In this document: piece by piece, positions 16,209 through 26,661 of the stretch | How the letters are laid out: each line of letters starts with the position of its first letter | Position numbering within the stretch: position 1 is the first letter of the stretch | Source of the DNA: AWTP1-18 sp036504515 | Lineage (GTDB): Bacteria; Pseudomonadota; Gammaproteobacteria; Burkholderiales; Rhodocyclaceae | Assembly (NCBI GenBank): GCA_036504515.1 | Contig: DASXVA010000001.1 | Location: 868,001-932,000, forward strand | Reading direction: 5' to 3' | DNA length: 64,000 bases | Made by a program: the position numbers and the translations under genes | Notes under the pieces: model-generated | Database searches by the model: none | What the model was told of the DNA's origin: nothing | The model's input: only the letters and a program-made list of their open reading frames with translations

Positions 16209-18053
16209 TTATCCCGCTTTGAAGCGGGCCTGATTGCCGCCGGCAGCCTTGGCCTCATACATGGCCAAGTCTGCCCGGTGGATCAAGGCCTCCCGGTTTG
16301 CATCAAGGGAGCTCATCAGGGTTACGCCGATACTCACCCCAACTTGCAGCAGTGCTCCACTCATGGTTTGTACCGGCGCCCGCAGCGCTGCCACAAGTTT
16401 CTCGGCCACTGAAATCACCGCCTCTTCCGAGGCCACCGATTCCAGCAGGATGATGAATTCATCCCCCCCCAGCCGGGCCACGGTGTCGGTTTGACGGACG
16501 ATGGTCTTCATGCGCTGGGCCAGTTCGATCAACAATTCGTCCCCTGCCGCATGGCCGTAGCTGTCATTGACCGGTTTGAAACCGTCCAGATCCAGCAACA
16601 TGATGGCGACTGTGCTGCCGTGGCGACGAGCGACATCCAGCGCGTGTTCGAGACGGATATCCAGTAACAGCCGGTTGGCCAAGCCAGTCAAGGGGTCGTG
16701 ATGGGCCATATCCCGGAGCAGTTGCTGGTTTTCCTGCAGCTTGCTATTGGCTTTTTCCAGTTCGGCGGTTCGCTCTGCCACCCTTTGTTCCAGCAGAAGT
16801 TCACTGTGCTGCAGGGACTCCAGCATTTGCTGGTTGGAGCGGAGTGCCTCTTGCTGGGCCTGGTCTTTTTCCAGGCGCAGCTTGTTGTAGCGCTGGGCCA
16901 GGGCAAAGGAAAGCAACATCATTTCCAAAGCCGAGCCGATTTGCATGCCGTTGAGGGTGAGGGCATTGCTGGGCAGCCAGCCCAAGTTGCGCAGGGCCAT
17001 GGTGGAGGTAAATACCAACAACAGACTCCAGGCCGCCAAGTAGTAGCGGGCGCCGTAGTGACGGCGGCGCACAAACCAGATACCAGCCCCCAGGGCCAGG
17101 GGGCAGAAAACGGCCGCCGTGAGGGAAACGAAGATGGATGCCCACTGGTACCTGAAGAAGGGCAGCACCACATTGATGGCGAACATCACGGCCAGTATCT
17201 GGAGCAGTCCGTCAAAACGGGGCAGATGGACTGGGGTTTCGAGAAACTGCCGGGTGAACAGCACACCAAACAAGCCGGCCAGGGCAAAGCCGCCGGGGTA
17301 GGCGGCATTGGCAATGACCGGCCAGGTGGGCCAGAGAAATTGAAAGGCGATGCCGTACTGGCTGCTGAGGCCGATCGCCATGCTGACCACAAAGGCTACA
17401 TAGATCAGGAAGACCCGATCCCGCAGGGAGAAGAACAGCATCAGGTTGTAGATGGACATGGCGATAAAAGCACCGAAATACAGTGCCAGACCGGTGTAAC
17501 TGACCTGGTTGTGCTGGGCGAAGGCTTGACTGTTCCAGAGTACCAGCGGCAGGGTCAGGCTGCCTTGAGAGCGGATACGCAGGTAGAAGGTTTGGGGTGC
17601 GTCATTTCCTGGGGCTGATTCCATGTCCGCCGGGAAAATGTAATTGCGATGATCGATGCGGCGGCTAGCGAAGGGGAGGTGATCACCGGTTTCCACCGTC
17701 AGGTAATCGCCGCCGGGCAACATCCGGTAGAAGGTCACCGAATCCAGGGTGGGGAAGGCGAGTTCCAGTTGCCAGTGGTCCCGACTGCCACCGGCAGGAG
17801 CCTGAAGCACCAGCTTGAGCCAGAGGGTGCTGTTGCGAAAACCCAGACTGAGGTCATCCCCAGCTTGGGTGGCATGGAAGGGAACATCTCCCCGCATGAT
17901 GTCCTGCAATGTCATGCGGTTTTCTGCGTCCTCATAAAGCTCCACATAGCCCGCCAGGTCGTAGCGGGCGGCACCGTCGTGCACGGTGAGGGTGGTCCCC
18001 CAGGACAGGGAGATGGGGATCAAAAGCAGACAAAGAAAGCGGATCAGAAACAT
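16209..18053 (-). CDS. 7TMR-DISM sensor diguanylate cyclase (GGDEF)
   Basis: Predicted membrane receptor producing c-di-GMP. The 614-residue product begins with a signal-like helix (MFLIRFLCLLLIPISLSWG), then a periplasmic carbohydrate-binding-like DISMED2 domain (about 30-165), a seven-helix 7TMR-DISM block (about 185-390), a coiled coil rich in Gln/Glu (about 395-445) and a GGDEF domain with an intact motif (ARLGGDEFIILLES). The ATG at 18053 is chosen because the signal helix starts there; the longer frame adds an implausible leader. It follows the GGDEF-EAL gene by 40 bases and is probably the last gene of a three-gene c-di-GMP unit. Confidence 0.9.
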   Translation of the reverse strand: MFLIRFLCLLLIPISLSWGTTLTVHDGAARYDLAGYVELYEDAENRMTLQDIMRGDVPFHATQAGDDLSLGFRNSTLWLKLVLQAPAGGSRDHWQLELAFPTLDSVTFYRMLPGGDYLTVETGDHLPFASRRIDHRNYIFPADMESAPGNDAPQTFYLRIRSQGSLTLPLVLWNSQAFAQHNQVSYTGLALYFGAFIAMSIYNLMLFFSLRDRVFLIYVAFVVSMAIGLSSQYGIAFQFLWPTWPVIANAAYPGGFALAGLFGVLFTRQFLETPVHLPRFDGLLQILAVMFAINVVLPFFRYQWASIFVSLTAAVFCPLALGAGIWFVRRRHYGARYYLAAWSLLLVFTSTMALRNLGWLPSNALTLNGMQIGSALEMMLLSFALAQRYNKLRLEKDQAQQEALRSNQQMLESLQHSELLLEQRVAERTAELEKANSKLQENQQLLRDMAHHDPLTGLANRLLLDIRLEHALDVARRHGSTVAIMLLDLDGFKPVNDSYGHAAGDELLIELAQRMKTIVRQTDTVARLGGDEFIILLESVASEEAVISVAEKLVAALRAPVQTMSGALLQVGVSIGVTLMSSLDANREALIHRADLAMYEAKAAGGNQARFKAG

Positions 18054-18093
18054 GCCGGCAGGATAGCAGTGCTCACCATGTTTCGGAGTATCG

Positions 18094-20997
18094 CTAGACA
18101 GGAGAGCCTTTGACCAATCGTTCGAATTCCACCGGGGGGAGCGGTTTGGCGTAGAAATAGCCTTGGACATAATCGCAACTGGCGTTGATCAGCCAGTCCC
18201 GCTGCAGGGTGGTTTCTACCCCTTCGGCAATCACTTGAATCCCCAGTTTGTGGGCCATGACTACGATGGCATCCGCTAGGGCAGCATCGGCTGCGTTTTC
18301 TCCCAGGTCCTTGATGAAGCTGCGATCGATCTTGAGGTAGTCGATGTGAAACTGCTGTAAATAGGACAGGGCGGAATAACCCGTGCCGAAGTCGTCAATG
18401 GCAATTTGGATGCCGGCCCGGCGCAGTTTGTCGAGCTGCTCCATGATTTCATCCTTGGCATCCAGCAGCAAACCTTCGGTGATTTCCACTACCAAACGGT
18501 CGGGGGGCAGACCGGTTTCCTCGAGGAATTGCAGCCATTCATCGGCATCGTCGTTGGCGCCGAACTGGCGCGGTGATTTGTTGACGCTGAACTGGAGATC
18601 AATGCCCCGGTCGCGCCAGGCCTTGGCCTGCTGGACGACGGTACGGAAAACCCAGTTGCCCACTTCGGAAATCATGCCCAGGTCTTCTGCCAGGGGGATG
18701 AAGGTGACGGGGCTGATCAGGCCCTGTTTCGGGTGCTGCCAGCGGATCAGCGCTTCGGCTTTGACGATGCGGCCACTGCGCAGATCGACGATGGGTTGAT
18801 AGTGCACCTGGAACTGGTTTTCCTGCACAGCGAGACGCAGGTCATTACCCAGTTCATTACGCACCTTGGCGGCCAATTGCAGTTCAAGGGTGTACCAGGA
18901 GTAGGCATTGGCACTGGTATGTTTGGCCGCGTTCATGGCCCGGGCGGCATTCAGCAGCAAAGCTTCGGCATCGCTGCCGTCACTGGGGAACAGGGTGATG
19001 CCGATACTGGCAGATAGGTAGGCCGGGCCGGCAGACAACAGGTAAGGGTCGGACAGGCGTTGCAGGATATGCTCGGCAGTGCGCTCCACGCCGCCAGGAT
19101 CGGTGACTTGAGTCAGGGCCAGGGCAAACTCATCACTGCCGAGTCGGGCCACGGTATCGGATTCGCGGACGCATTCTTGCAGGCGCTGGGCGGCAAGGAT
19201 CAGCAATTCATCGCCAGCATCATGACCCATGGCGTCATTGACGTTCTTGAAACGGTCCAGGTCGACAAACAGCAGGGCCAGCATTTCGCCATCCCGTTCG
19301 GCGCGGCGCAATTGCTGCTCCAGGCGGTCACGGAACAGCCGGCGGTTGGGTAGTTCGGTCAGTTGGTCGTAGTTGGCCTGTTGCCAGATGGTTTCTTCGG
19401 CGTGCTTCTTTTCCGAGATGTCAGAGAAGATGGCGACGTGACGGTAGGCGTTGCCCTCTTCATCGCGGATGGCGTTGATGGTGAGCCACTCGGCATAGAC
19501 CTCGCCGTTTTTGCGCTTGTTCCAGATTTCTCCTTGCCATTGCCCCGTGGCAGCCAGGGATTTCCACATGGCCCGATAGAAGCCAGCCCCCATGCGCCCG
19601 GAGGAGAGTAGCGAGGGATTCTTGCCGATCACGTCATCCAGGCTGTAACCCGTGACCCGGGTAAAGGCGGGATTGACGGCGATGATCAGGTTTTGCTCGT
19701 CGGTGACGGTAATGGCTTCGCCGCTGCCTTGATAGACCGAGTCGGCCAGGGTCAAGGCCTCCTCATTACGCTGGCGGCGCAGCATGACGGTAACCAGATT
19801 GGCGGTTTGATGTAACAACTCCAACTCGCCATTGTTCGGTTTTGCCGGGGTGTGGTGGTAGAGGGCCAGGGTGCCAAGTACCTTGCCATCACTATCGGTA
19901 ACGGGTTCCGACCAACAGGAGCGCAAGTTGGCCCGGCCTGCGAGGTCGCGAAAGTCTTTCCAGTAAGGGTGATCCTGGATGTCTTCGACAATGACCCGTT
20001 GGCCACGGAAGGCGGCGGTTCCACAGGAGCCCACGCCATCGCGGATGGGAAGCCCCTCGATGGCCTGGCAATAGAAATCGGGCATGGATGGGGCGGCGGC
20101 ATTCACCAGATTTTTTCCGCTTTTATCCTTGACCATGATGGTGGCAATAGTGCCGGGCAGATCTTGTTCCAGTCCCTGAATAATCATGTTGAGGATATGG
20201 CTTGCCGATGCCCCCAGCGCCATGGCCTCATAGATGCTGCTACGTCTTTCCTGTTGCTGCCGAGATTGCTCCAAGGCAGTGTCCTGATCCTGCAGGTGCC
20301 GAGATGCCGTGTTCAGGGCCTGAATCAGAGTGTCGATTTCCTGAGTGCTGGAAGTATCCTCAAGCTGTTTTCCCTGGCTGGTGGGTAGTTGGGTCGCAAA
20401 CTCAGCGGCATGGCGTAACAGCCCCATGGGGCGACGGAGCAGCAGGAACAGGAGCAGAGCACTGACAGGGACAACCAGTAAGCCGATCAGCAGCGAGTCC
20501 TGCCATAGATGGGATTGCAGCAGCCGACTTTCCGAGAGGTCGTGTTCGACATGGACCCAACCCATCAATTCATCGGCCTGAATGGGGCGCCATGCGTCCA
20601 CCCGATCTTGATCGGTGTGCGTCACTGCTTCGGTACCGGTCGGGATGGAAAGTTTCTGCGGCTTGTAATTCATGACCGCTTCACCACCGACCGTACTGCG
20701 CTGAATTTGCCCCATGACCCGGCCGTCAGCACTGGTGATTTGGAGCAGCATGATGCCGGGATTGACCGAGGACTGTTTGAGCAACTGCTCCAGGTTCCAG
20801 TAATCCTTGATGATCAGATAGTGGATAGCTGCATTGCCCACGTCATCGGCCACCAGTTGCACTTCGCTTTCCAGAGCGCGGATTTCCAGATTGCGCTGGA
20901 CGTGGGCGACGTAAATACCGAATAACAGAATGGCGATGGCCGTGGCTGTGGAGCCCAACAGCATCAACTGGGAAAACAGGTGGCGTTGCTTTGCCAT
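18094..20997 (-). CDS. GAF-PAS-GGDEF-EAL membrane c-di-GMP enzyme
   Basis: Bifunctional c-di-GMP signalling protein of 967 residues. Order: a membrane helix (about 9-30), a periplasmic sensor (about 30-160), a second helix (about 165-190), a HAMP-like linker, a GAF domain (about 255-400, with VGSCGTAAFRGQRVIVEDI), a PAS/PAC pair (about 420-540), a GGDEF domain and an EAL domain. The cyclase motif is altered to GSDEF (RLGSDEFALAL), so cyclase activity is uncertain. The EAL part keeps its catalytic set (EALIRW, DDFGTGYS, LKIDRSFI, AEGVET), so phosphodiesterase activity is likely. It starts one base after the stop of a PhnD-like binding protein, suggesting that protein supplies the signal. Confidence 0.92.
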   Translation of the reverse strand: MAKQRHLFSQLMLLGSTATAIAILLFGIYVAHVQRNLEIRALESEVQLVADDVGNAAIHYLIIKDYWNLEQLLKQSSVNPGIMLLQITSADGRVMGQIQRSTVGGEAVMNYKPQKLSIPTGTEAVTHTDQDRVDAWRPIQADELMGWVHVEHDLSESRLLQSHLWQDSLLIGLLVVPVSALLLFLLLRRPMGLLRHAAEFATQLPTSQGKQLEDTSSTQEIDTLIQALNTASRHLQDQDTALEQSRQQQERRSSIYEAMALGASASHILNMIIQGLEQDLPGTIATIMVKDKSGKNLVNAAAPSMPDFYCQAIEGLPIRDGVGSCGTAAFRGQRVIVEDIQDHPYWKDFRDLAGRANLRSCWSEPVTDSDGKVLGTLALYHHTPAKPNNGELELLHQTANLVTVMLRRQRNEEALTLADSVYQGSGEAITVTDEQNLIIAVNPAFTRVTGYSLDDVIGKNPSLLSSGRMGAGFYRAMWKSLAATGQWQGEIWNKRKNGEVYAEWLTINAIRDEEGNAYRHVAIFSDISEKKHAEETIWQQANYDQLTELPNRRLFRDRLEQQLRRAERDGEMLALLFVDLDRFKNVNDAMGHDAGDELLILAAQRLQECVRESDTVARLGSDEFALALTQVTDPGGVERTAEHILQRLSDPYLLSAGPAYLSASIGITLFPSDGSDAEALLLNAARAMNAAKHTSANAYSWYTLELQLAAKVRNELGNDLRLAVQENQFQVHYQPIVDLRSGRIVKAEALIRWQHPKQGLISPVTFIPLAEDLGMISEVGNWVFRTVVQQAKAWRDRGIDLQFSVNKSPRQFGANDDADEWLQFLEETGLPPDRLVVEITEGLLLDAKDEIMEQLDKLRRAGIQIAIDDFGTGYSALSYLQQFHIDYLKIDRSFIKDLGENAADAALADAIVVMAHKLGIQVIAEGVETTLQRDWLINASCDYVQGYFYAKPLPPVEFERLVKGSPV

Positions 20998-20998
20998 A

Positions 20999-21850
20999 TC
21001 AGTCTTCCCCGTACACAAAGAATTTTTCCAAGCCCAACTGTTCCATGGACTGGTAGTCCTGACGATAGTCCGCCCGGACCGGCTTGGGCAGTTGTGCCTT
21101 GTCCATCATGACTGCCCCCTCAGGCGTTGTTGCAATGCGCAGCAGGGCTGCTGTTACCGCTTCTCGCACAGTAGCGGGAATGCGCGGGTGGGCAGAAACA
21201 GGATGGGGTTTTGTGGGAGGCGTCTTGAACAGGATGCGGAGGTTGTCGCGGATTTCCTGGGGTTCCCGGTCAAAGGAATAATTGACCCCGCCGCCCGCCT
21301 CGACTTCTCCGTAGACCACTTGGCGATACACATTGCTATGGGCGCCAACATAGCGGGGCTGGATGGGGATACCTTCCTTGGCCAGCAGACTGCGCATGTA
21401 GAGGGAGGCCGCAAAGGAATTAGGGGCGGGAAAAGCCACGGCCTTGCCCTTGAGTTCCTTTAGGGATTGAAGCGGACTGTCCTTGCGGACCACCAAATAA
21501 CCCTCCAGCAGCATGGCGTTGCTGCGGATCAGCGGGATGTAGCCCACCGTTTTGTGAAGCACGACGACCAGATAGGGATTCGGGAAGACGAAGTCCGGAA
21601 TCCCTTTTCGCATCAGGGTTTCAAAAGCTGGAATGGAAGGCGGTATGTCCAAGCGGAAGGTGTAGCCCGTTTCTTCCGACAAACGTTTGAGCAGTGGCGA
21701 CCACGCCTGATGCATGACCACGGGAGGTAATTGGGGGGTGACGTAAAACGTGTAGCTGCCCTTGGATTCAGCCCCGTGGGCAAAACCAGTACCCAACAGG
21801 GTGGCTGCTACTAGCAGACGGACGACAAGGCGATAGGGAATGGGAAACAC
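20999..21850 (-). CDS. PhnD-like phosphate/phosphonate-type periplasmic binding protein
   Basis: A periplasmic solute-binding protein of the PhnD/PtxB type, 283 residues. A signal peptide (PYRLVVRLLVAATLLGTGFAHG) is followed by two alpha/beta lobes with family segments such as FPNPYLVVVL, LKELKGKAVAFPAPNSFAAS, and VVYGEVEAGGGVNYSFD. No ABC permease or ATPase gene is adjacent; instead the stop codon is one base from the ATG of the GAF-PAS-GGDEF-EAL enzyme, so it probably acts as a ligand sensor. The GTG at 21850 is chosen because the signal peptide starts there; the open frame reaches further upstream without any signal. Confidence 0.78.
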   Translation of the reverse strand: MFPIPYRLVVRLLVAATLLGTGFAHGAESKGSYTFYVTPQLPPVVMHQAWSPLLKRLSEETGYTFRLDIPPSIPAFETLMRKGIPDFVFPNPYLVVVLHKTVGYIPLIRSNAMLLEGYLVVRKDSPLQSLKELKGKAVAFPAPNSFAASLYMRSLLAKEGIPIQPRYVGAHSNVYRQVVYGEVEAGGGVNYSFDREPQEIRDNLRILFKTPPTKPHPVSAHPRIPATVREAVTAALLRIATTPEGAVMMDKAQLPKPVRADYRQDYQSMEQLGLEKFFVYGED

Positions 21851-21989
21851 TCGGTCCAAAGTAATAAGGCAGCAGGGTAAACGAATGTAGCGGATTACCC
21901 CCGCAGGGGCAATCGCCTTTGAGGCTCGATTAAGGGATGGCGAGGAAGATGGATCGAGACGGGTAGACTTGTCTGTCACTTCAGTCCAT

Positions 21990-22018
21990 AAAAAAGGGGA
22001 AGAGCATTGCCCTTCCCC
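21990..22018 (-). terminator. Rho-independent terminator of the propionyl-CoA operon
   Basis: On the minus strand a 10-base stem, GGGGAAGGGC paired with GCTCTTCCCC (one G-T pair), with a 3-base loop, is followed by six T residues. It begins 23 bases after the pccA stop codon and would end the mutase-meaB-pccB-pccA transcript. Confidence 0.85.
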
Positions 22019-22040
22019 CCTGCGCATTTTCAGCCGACTT

Positions 22041-24056
22041 TTACTTGAAGGCGATAATGACCTGATCAACAGACAGACTTTCGCCGGCGGTGGCCTGGAT
22101 CTTTTCCACCACGCAGTCACGCTCGGCCTTGAGGATGTTTTCCATCTTCATGGCTTCGATCTTGGCGAGGACTTCACCAGCCTTCACTTCCTGACCCACC
22201 TTCACCGCCACTTCGGTCAACAGACCGGGCATGGGGGAGAGCAGGTACTTGGACATGTCGGGCGGTGCCTTGAAGGGCATCAGCTTTTGCAGTTCAGCAG
22301 CATGGCCATCCAGCACCAGCAGGTTGGCGACCGTGCCCCAGTGGAACAGGCGGTACTTGAGACCGTGGCGTTCCACCTGCATGCAGAAGGGCTCGCCGTT
22401 GAAGGTGCCGGTGTACAGCAGATCGCCAAAATTCCAGTCGGAACGGATGACGTAGGACTGTCCGCCGTAGCTGACGTCGTAGCCGCCATCGACAGGCTTG
22501 ACGGTCACGGCATGGTGCTCGTCACCGCGGATCACCACGTAGTCGTCGCCGGGTTTGAACTCATGGCCGGGCATCTGGCCGCTGATGCTGCTGCTGCGGG
22601 CCAGGTACTGGCGATGAATGGCGCCACCGACGGCAATGATCATGGCGGGGTCGTCATGGGGCACGTCGGCCGCATCGAAGCCCTTGGGATATTCCTCCGC
22701 GATCAGGCCGGTGTTGAAGTTGCCCGAAGTGAAGCGGGGATGCTGCATCAGGGCGGACTGGAAGGAAATGTTGGAAGCGACGCCGCGGATGACGAAGGCG
22801 TTGAGGGCTTCCCGCATCTTGCTGATGGCCTGGTCCCGGGTGGTACCGTGCACGATCAGCTTGGCGATCATGGAGTCGTAGAACATGGAGATTTCGCCGC
22901 CTTCATAGACGCCGGTATCCACGCGCACGCCGCCGGTAGCCGGCATGGCTTCAGCCGCCACCATGTCCTGGGCTGGGGGGGCAAACTTGATCAGGCGACC
23001 AGTGGAAGGCAGGAAGCCGCGGAAAGGATCTTCCGCATTGATACGGCATTCCATGGCCCAACCGTTGATCTTCAGGTCTTCCTGCTTGAAGGCCAGCTTT
23101 TCGCCAGCCGCCACGCGGATCATCTGTTCTACCAGATCGAGGCCGGTGATGCATTCGGTGACGGGGTGTTCCACCTGGAGCCGGGTGTTCATTTCCAGGA
23201 AGAAGAAGCTCTTGTCCTTGCCCACCACGAATTCCACTGTACCGGCGGATTCGTACTGCACTGCCTTGGCCAGGGCCACAGCCTGTTCGCCCATGGCCTT
23301 ACGGGTGGCGGGGTCGAGGAAGGGTGACGGTGCTTCTTCAATGACCTTCTGGTGACGACGCTGGATGGAACATTCGCGCTCGTGCAGATACACCACGTTG
23401 CCATGACTGTCGCCCAGCACCTGGATTTCGATGTGGCGGGGTTCTTCAACGAATTTCTCGATGAAGATGCGGTCATCACCGAAAGCGTTCTTGGCTTCGG
23501 TCTTGCAGGAAGCGAAGCCTTCGTGGGCTTCCTTGTCGTTGTAGGCAACCCGCAGACCCTTGCCGCCGCCGCCGGCGGAGGCCTTGATCATGACCGGATA
23601 GCCGATGCCCTTGGCGATGCCGACAGCCTGTTCCGGTGTGTCGATAGGATCGTTGTAGCCAGGAATGGTGCTGACCTTGGCTTCCATGGCCAGCTTCTTC
23701 GAGGCGATCTTGTCACCCATGGCGGCCACGGAGTGGGCCAGGGGGCCGATGAACTTGATGCCTTCTTCAGCCAGACGGCGGGAGAAAGCTTCGTTCTCGG
23801 AGAGGAAGCCGTAGCCAGGATGCACGGCTTGAGCGCCGGTTTCCTTGCAGGCGGCGATGATCTTGTCCATCACCAGATAGCTGTCCTTGGACGCGGCTGG
23901 GCCGATGCAGATGGCTTCGTCAGCCAGTTCTACATGCAGCGCATCCTTGTCCGCTTCGGAGTACACCGCAACGGTCTTGATGCCCATGCGACGGGCGGTC
24001 TTGATAACGCGGCAGGCGATTTCGCCGCGGTTGGCGATCAAAATTTTGGTAAACAT
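22041..24056 (-). CDS. pccA: Propionyl-CoA (acetyl-CoA) carboxylase, biotin-containing alpha subunit
   Basis: Carboxylates biotin and carries it to PccB, which forms methylmalonyl-CoA from propionyl-CoA. The 671-residue protein has a full biotin carboxylase (MFTKILIANRGEIACRV; ATP-grasp loop KASAGGGGKGLRV; EMNTRLQVEHPVTE), a middle BT domain, and a C-terminal biotin carrier domain with the biotin-accepting lysine near residue 637 (EAMKMENIL). The length and middle domain fit PCC/LCC alpha chains more than AccC. It is the last gene of the operon and ends in a strong terminator. BirA, encoded 9 kb away, should attach its biotin. Confidence 0.93.
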   Translation of the reverse strand: MFTKILIANRGEIACRVIKTARRMGIKTVAVYSEADKDALHVELADEAICIGPAASKDSYLVMDKIIAACKETGAQAVHPGYGFLSENEAFSRRLAEEGIKFIGPLAHSVAAMGDKIASKKLAMEAKVSTIPGYNDPIDTPEQAVGIAKGIGYPVMIKASAGGGGKGLRVAYNDKEAHEGFASCKTEAKNAFGDDRIFIEKFVEEPRHIEIQVLGDSHGNVVYLHERECSIQRRHQKVIEEAPSPFLDPATRKAMGEQAVALAKAVQYESAGTVEFVVGKDKSFFFLEMNTRLQVEHPVTECITGLDLVEQMIRVAAGEKLAFKQEDLKINGWAMECRINAEDPFRGFLPSTGRLIKFAPPAQDMVAAEAMPATGGVRVDTGVYEGGEISMFYDSMIAKLIVHGTTRDQAISKMREALNAFVIRGVASNISFQSALMQHPRFTSGNFNTGLIAEEYPKGFDAADVPHDDPAMIIAVGGAIHRQYLARSSSISGQMPGHEFKPGDDYVVIRGDEHHAVTVKPVDGGYDVSYGGQSYVIRSDWNFGDLLYTGTFNGEPFCMQVERHGLKYRLFHWGTVANLLVLDGHAAELQKLMPFKAPPDMSKYLLSPMPGLLTEVAVKVGQEVKAGEVLAKIEAMKMENILKAERDCVVEKIQATAGESLSVDQVIIAFK

Positions 24057-24077
24057 TTTTCTATGTCCTCCCGGCGA

Positions 24078-25610
<1,533 letters not shown>

Positions 25611-25643
25611 AGGAAACTCCCTTTAAAAGGCGGGTAACTTGAA

Positions 25644-26636
25644 TCAGTGGTTCAAACAGTCGAGCAGGGCATACGCGGCAGCAGCCGGAGTCGTACGACC
25701 CTCCTCGACGGAGCGGGTAAAGGCGGGCAGGTTTTCCTGCACGCGGGGATTGAGGCGGAAGTACTGGTGTAAGCCGCTTTCGATCAACTGCCACATCCAG
25801 GCCAGGGATTGGTGCTGGCGTTTGGCCTGGAACTCGCCCGTGGGCTTGAGGGCGGTTTGGTATTGCTCCACCTGGGCCCAGAAGTCGGCGATGCCCTGTT
25901 TGTGCAGGGCGGAGAGAGCTACCACCGGCGGCTCCCAGTGGGGTGAAGCGTGACGCAACATGTGCAGGGCATTCTTCCATTGGGCCCGAACCACGGCGGT
26001 GGCCTGGGGATCAATGTCGGCTTTGTTGATCACCACCATATCGGCCAGTTCAACGATGCCTTTCTTGATGGCCTGCAGGTCGTCACCGGCATTGGGCAAT
26101 TGCAGCAGACAGAACATGTCCACCATGCCGGCGACGGTGGTTTCGGACTGACCGACGCCCACTGTTTCGATGATGATTACGTCGTAGCCGGCGGCCTCGC
26201 ACAACAGCATGGCTTCCCGGGTTTTTTCGGCGACACCGCCGAGGGAACCGGCCGAGGGGCTGGGGCGGATGAAGGCTTCTTCCTTTTGGGAGAGCAATTC
26301 CATGCGGGTCTTGTCACCCAGAATGGAGCCGCCGTTCACCGAAGAGGAGGGGTCAATGGCCAACACTGCCAAACGCTTGCCTTGCTCGATGAGCCAAACA
26401 CCGAGGGCTTCGATGAAGGTGGACTTGCCAGCGCCGGGGACGCCGGAAATCCCGATCCGGATGGCGTTGCCGCTGTGGGGCAATACGGCAGCGAGTACTT
26501 GCTGTGCCCGCTGCTGATGATCGAGCCGGGTGGATTCGATCAGGGTGATGGCCTTGGCCAGTGCACGGCGCTGACCGGCCAGAACACCGTCTACCAGTGT
26601 CTGGTCGGCTGGGGCGAGCAGATGGGCCTGGACCAC
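25644..26636 (-). CDS. meaB: Methylmalonyl-CoA mutase-associated GTPase MeaB (ArgK family)
   Basis: A G3E-family GTPase chaperone that gates cofactor B12 loading and protects methylmalonyl-CoA mutase. The 330-residue protein has Walker A (GVPGAGKST, about residues 65-73), the Walker B-like DVIIIETVGVGQSE, and the base-recognition motif NKAD. The C-terminal arm (about 270-330) is the usual dimerisation region. It starts with GTG behind a GGAGG ribosome site and lies 25 bases after the mutase gene. Its position between mutase and PccB strengthens the reading of the whole operon. Confidence 0.94.
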   Translation of the reverse strand: MVQAHLLAPADQTLVDGVLAGQRRALAKAITLIESTRLDHQQRAQQVLAAVLPHSGNAIRIGISGVPGAGKSTFIEALGVWLIEQGKRLAVLAIDPSSSVNGGSILGDKTRMELLSQKEEAFIRPSPSAGSLGGVAEKTREAMLLCEAAGYDVIIIETVGVGQSETTVAGMVDMFCLLQLPNAGDDLQAIKKGIVELADMVVINKADIDPQATAVVRAQWKNALHMLRHASPHWEPPVVALSALHKQGIADFWAQVEQYQTALKPTGEFQAKRQHQSLAWMWQLIESGLHQYFRLNPRVQENLPAFTRSVEEGRTTPAAAAYALLDCLNH

Positions 26637-26661
26637 TACTTTGCCTCCGTGGCGCCGTTGA

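Noticed and set aside
21969..23327. 452-residue plus-strand open frame opposite pccA
   Set aside because: Antisense shadow of the conserved biotin carboxylase; no recognisable domain.
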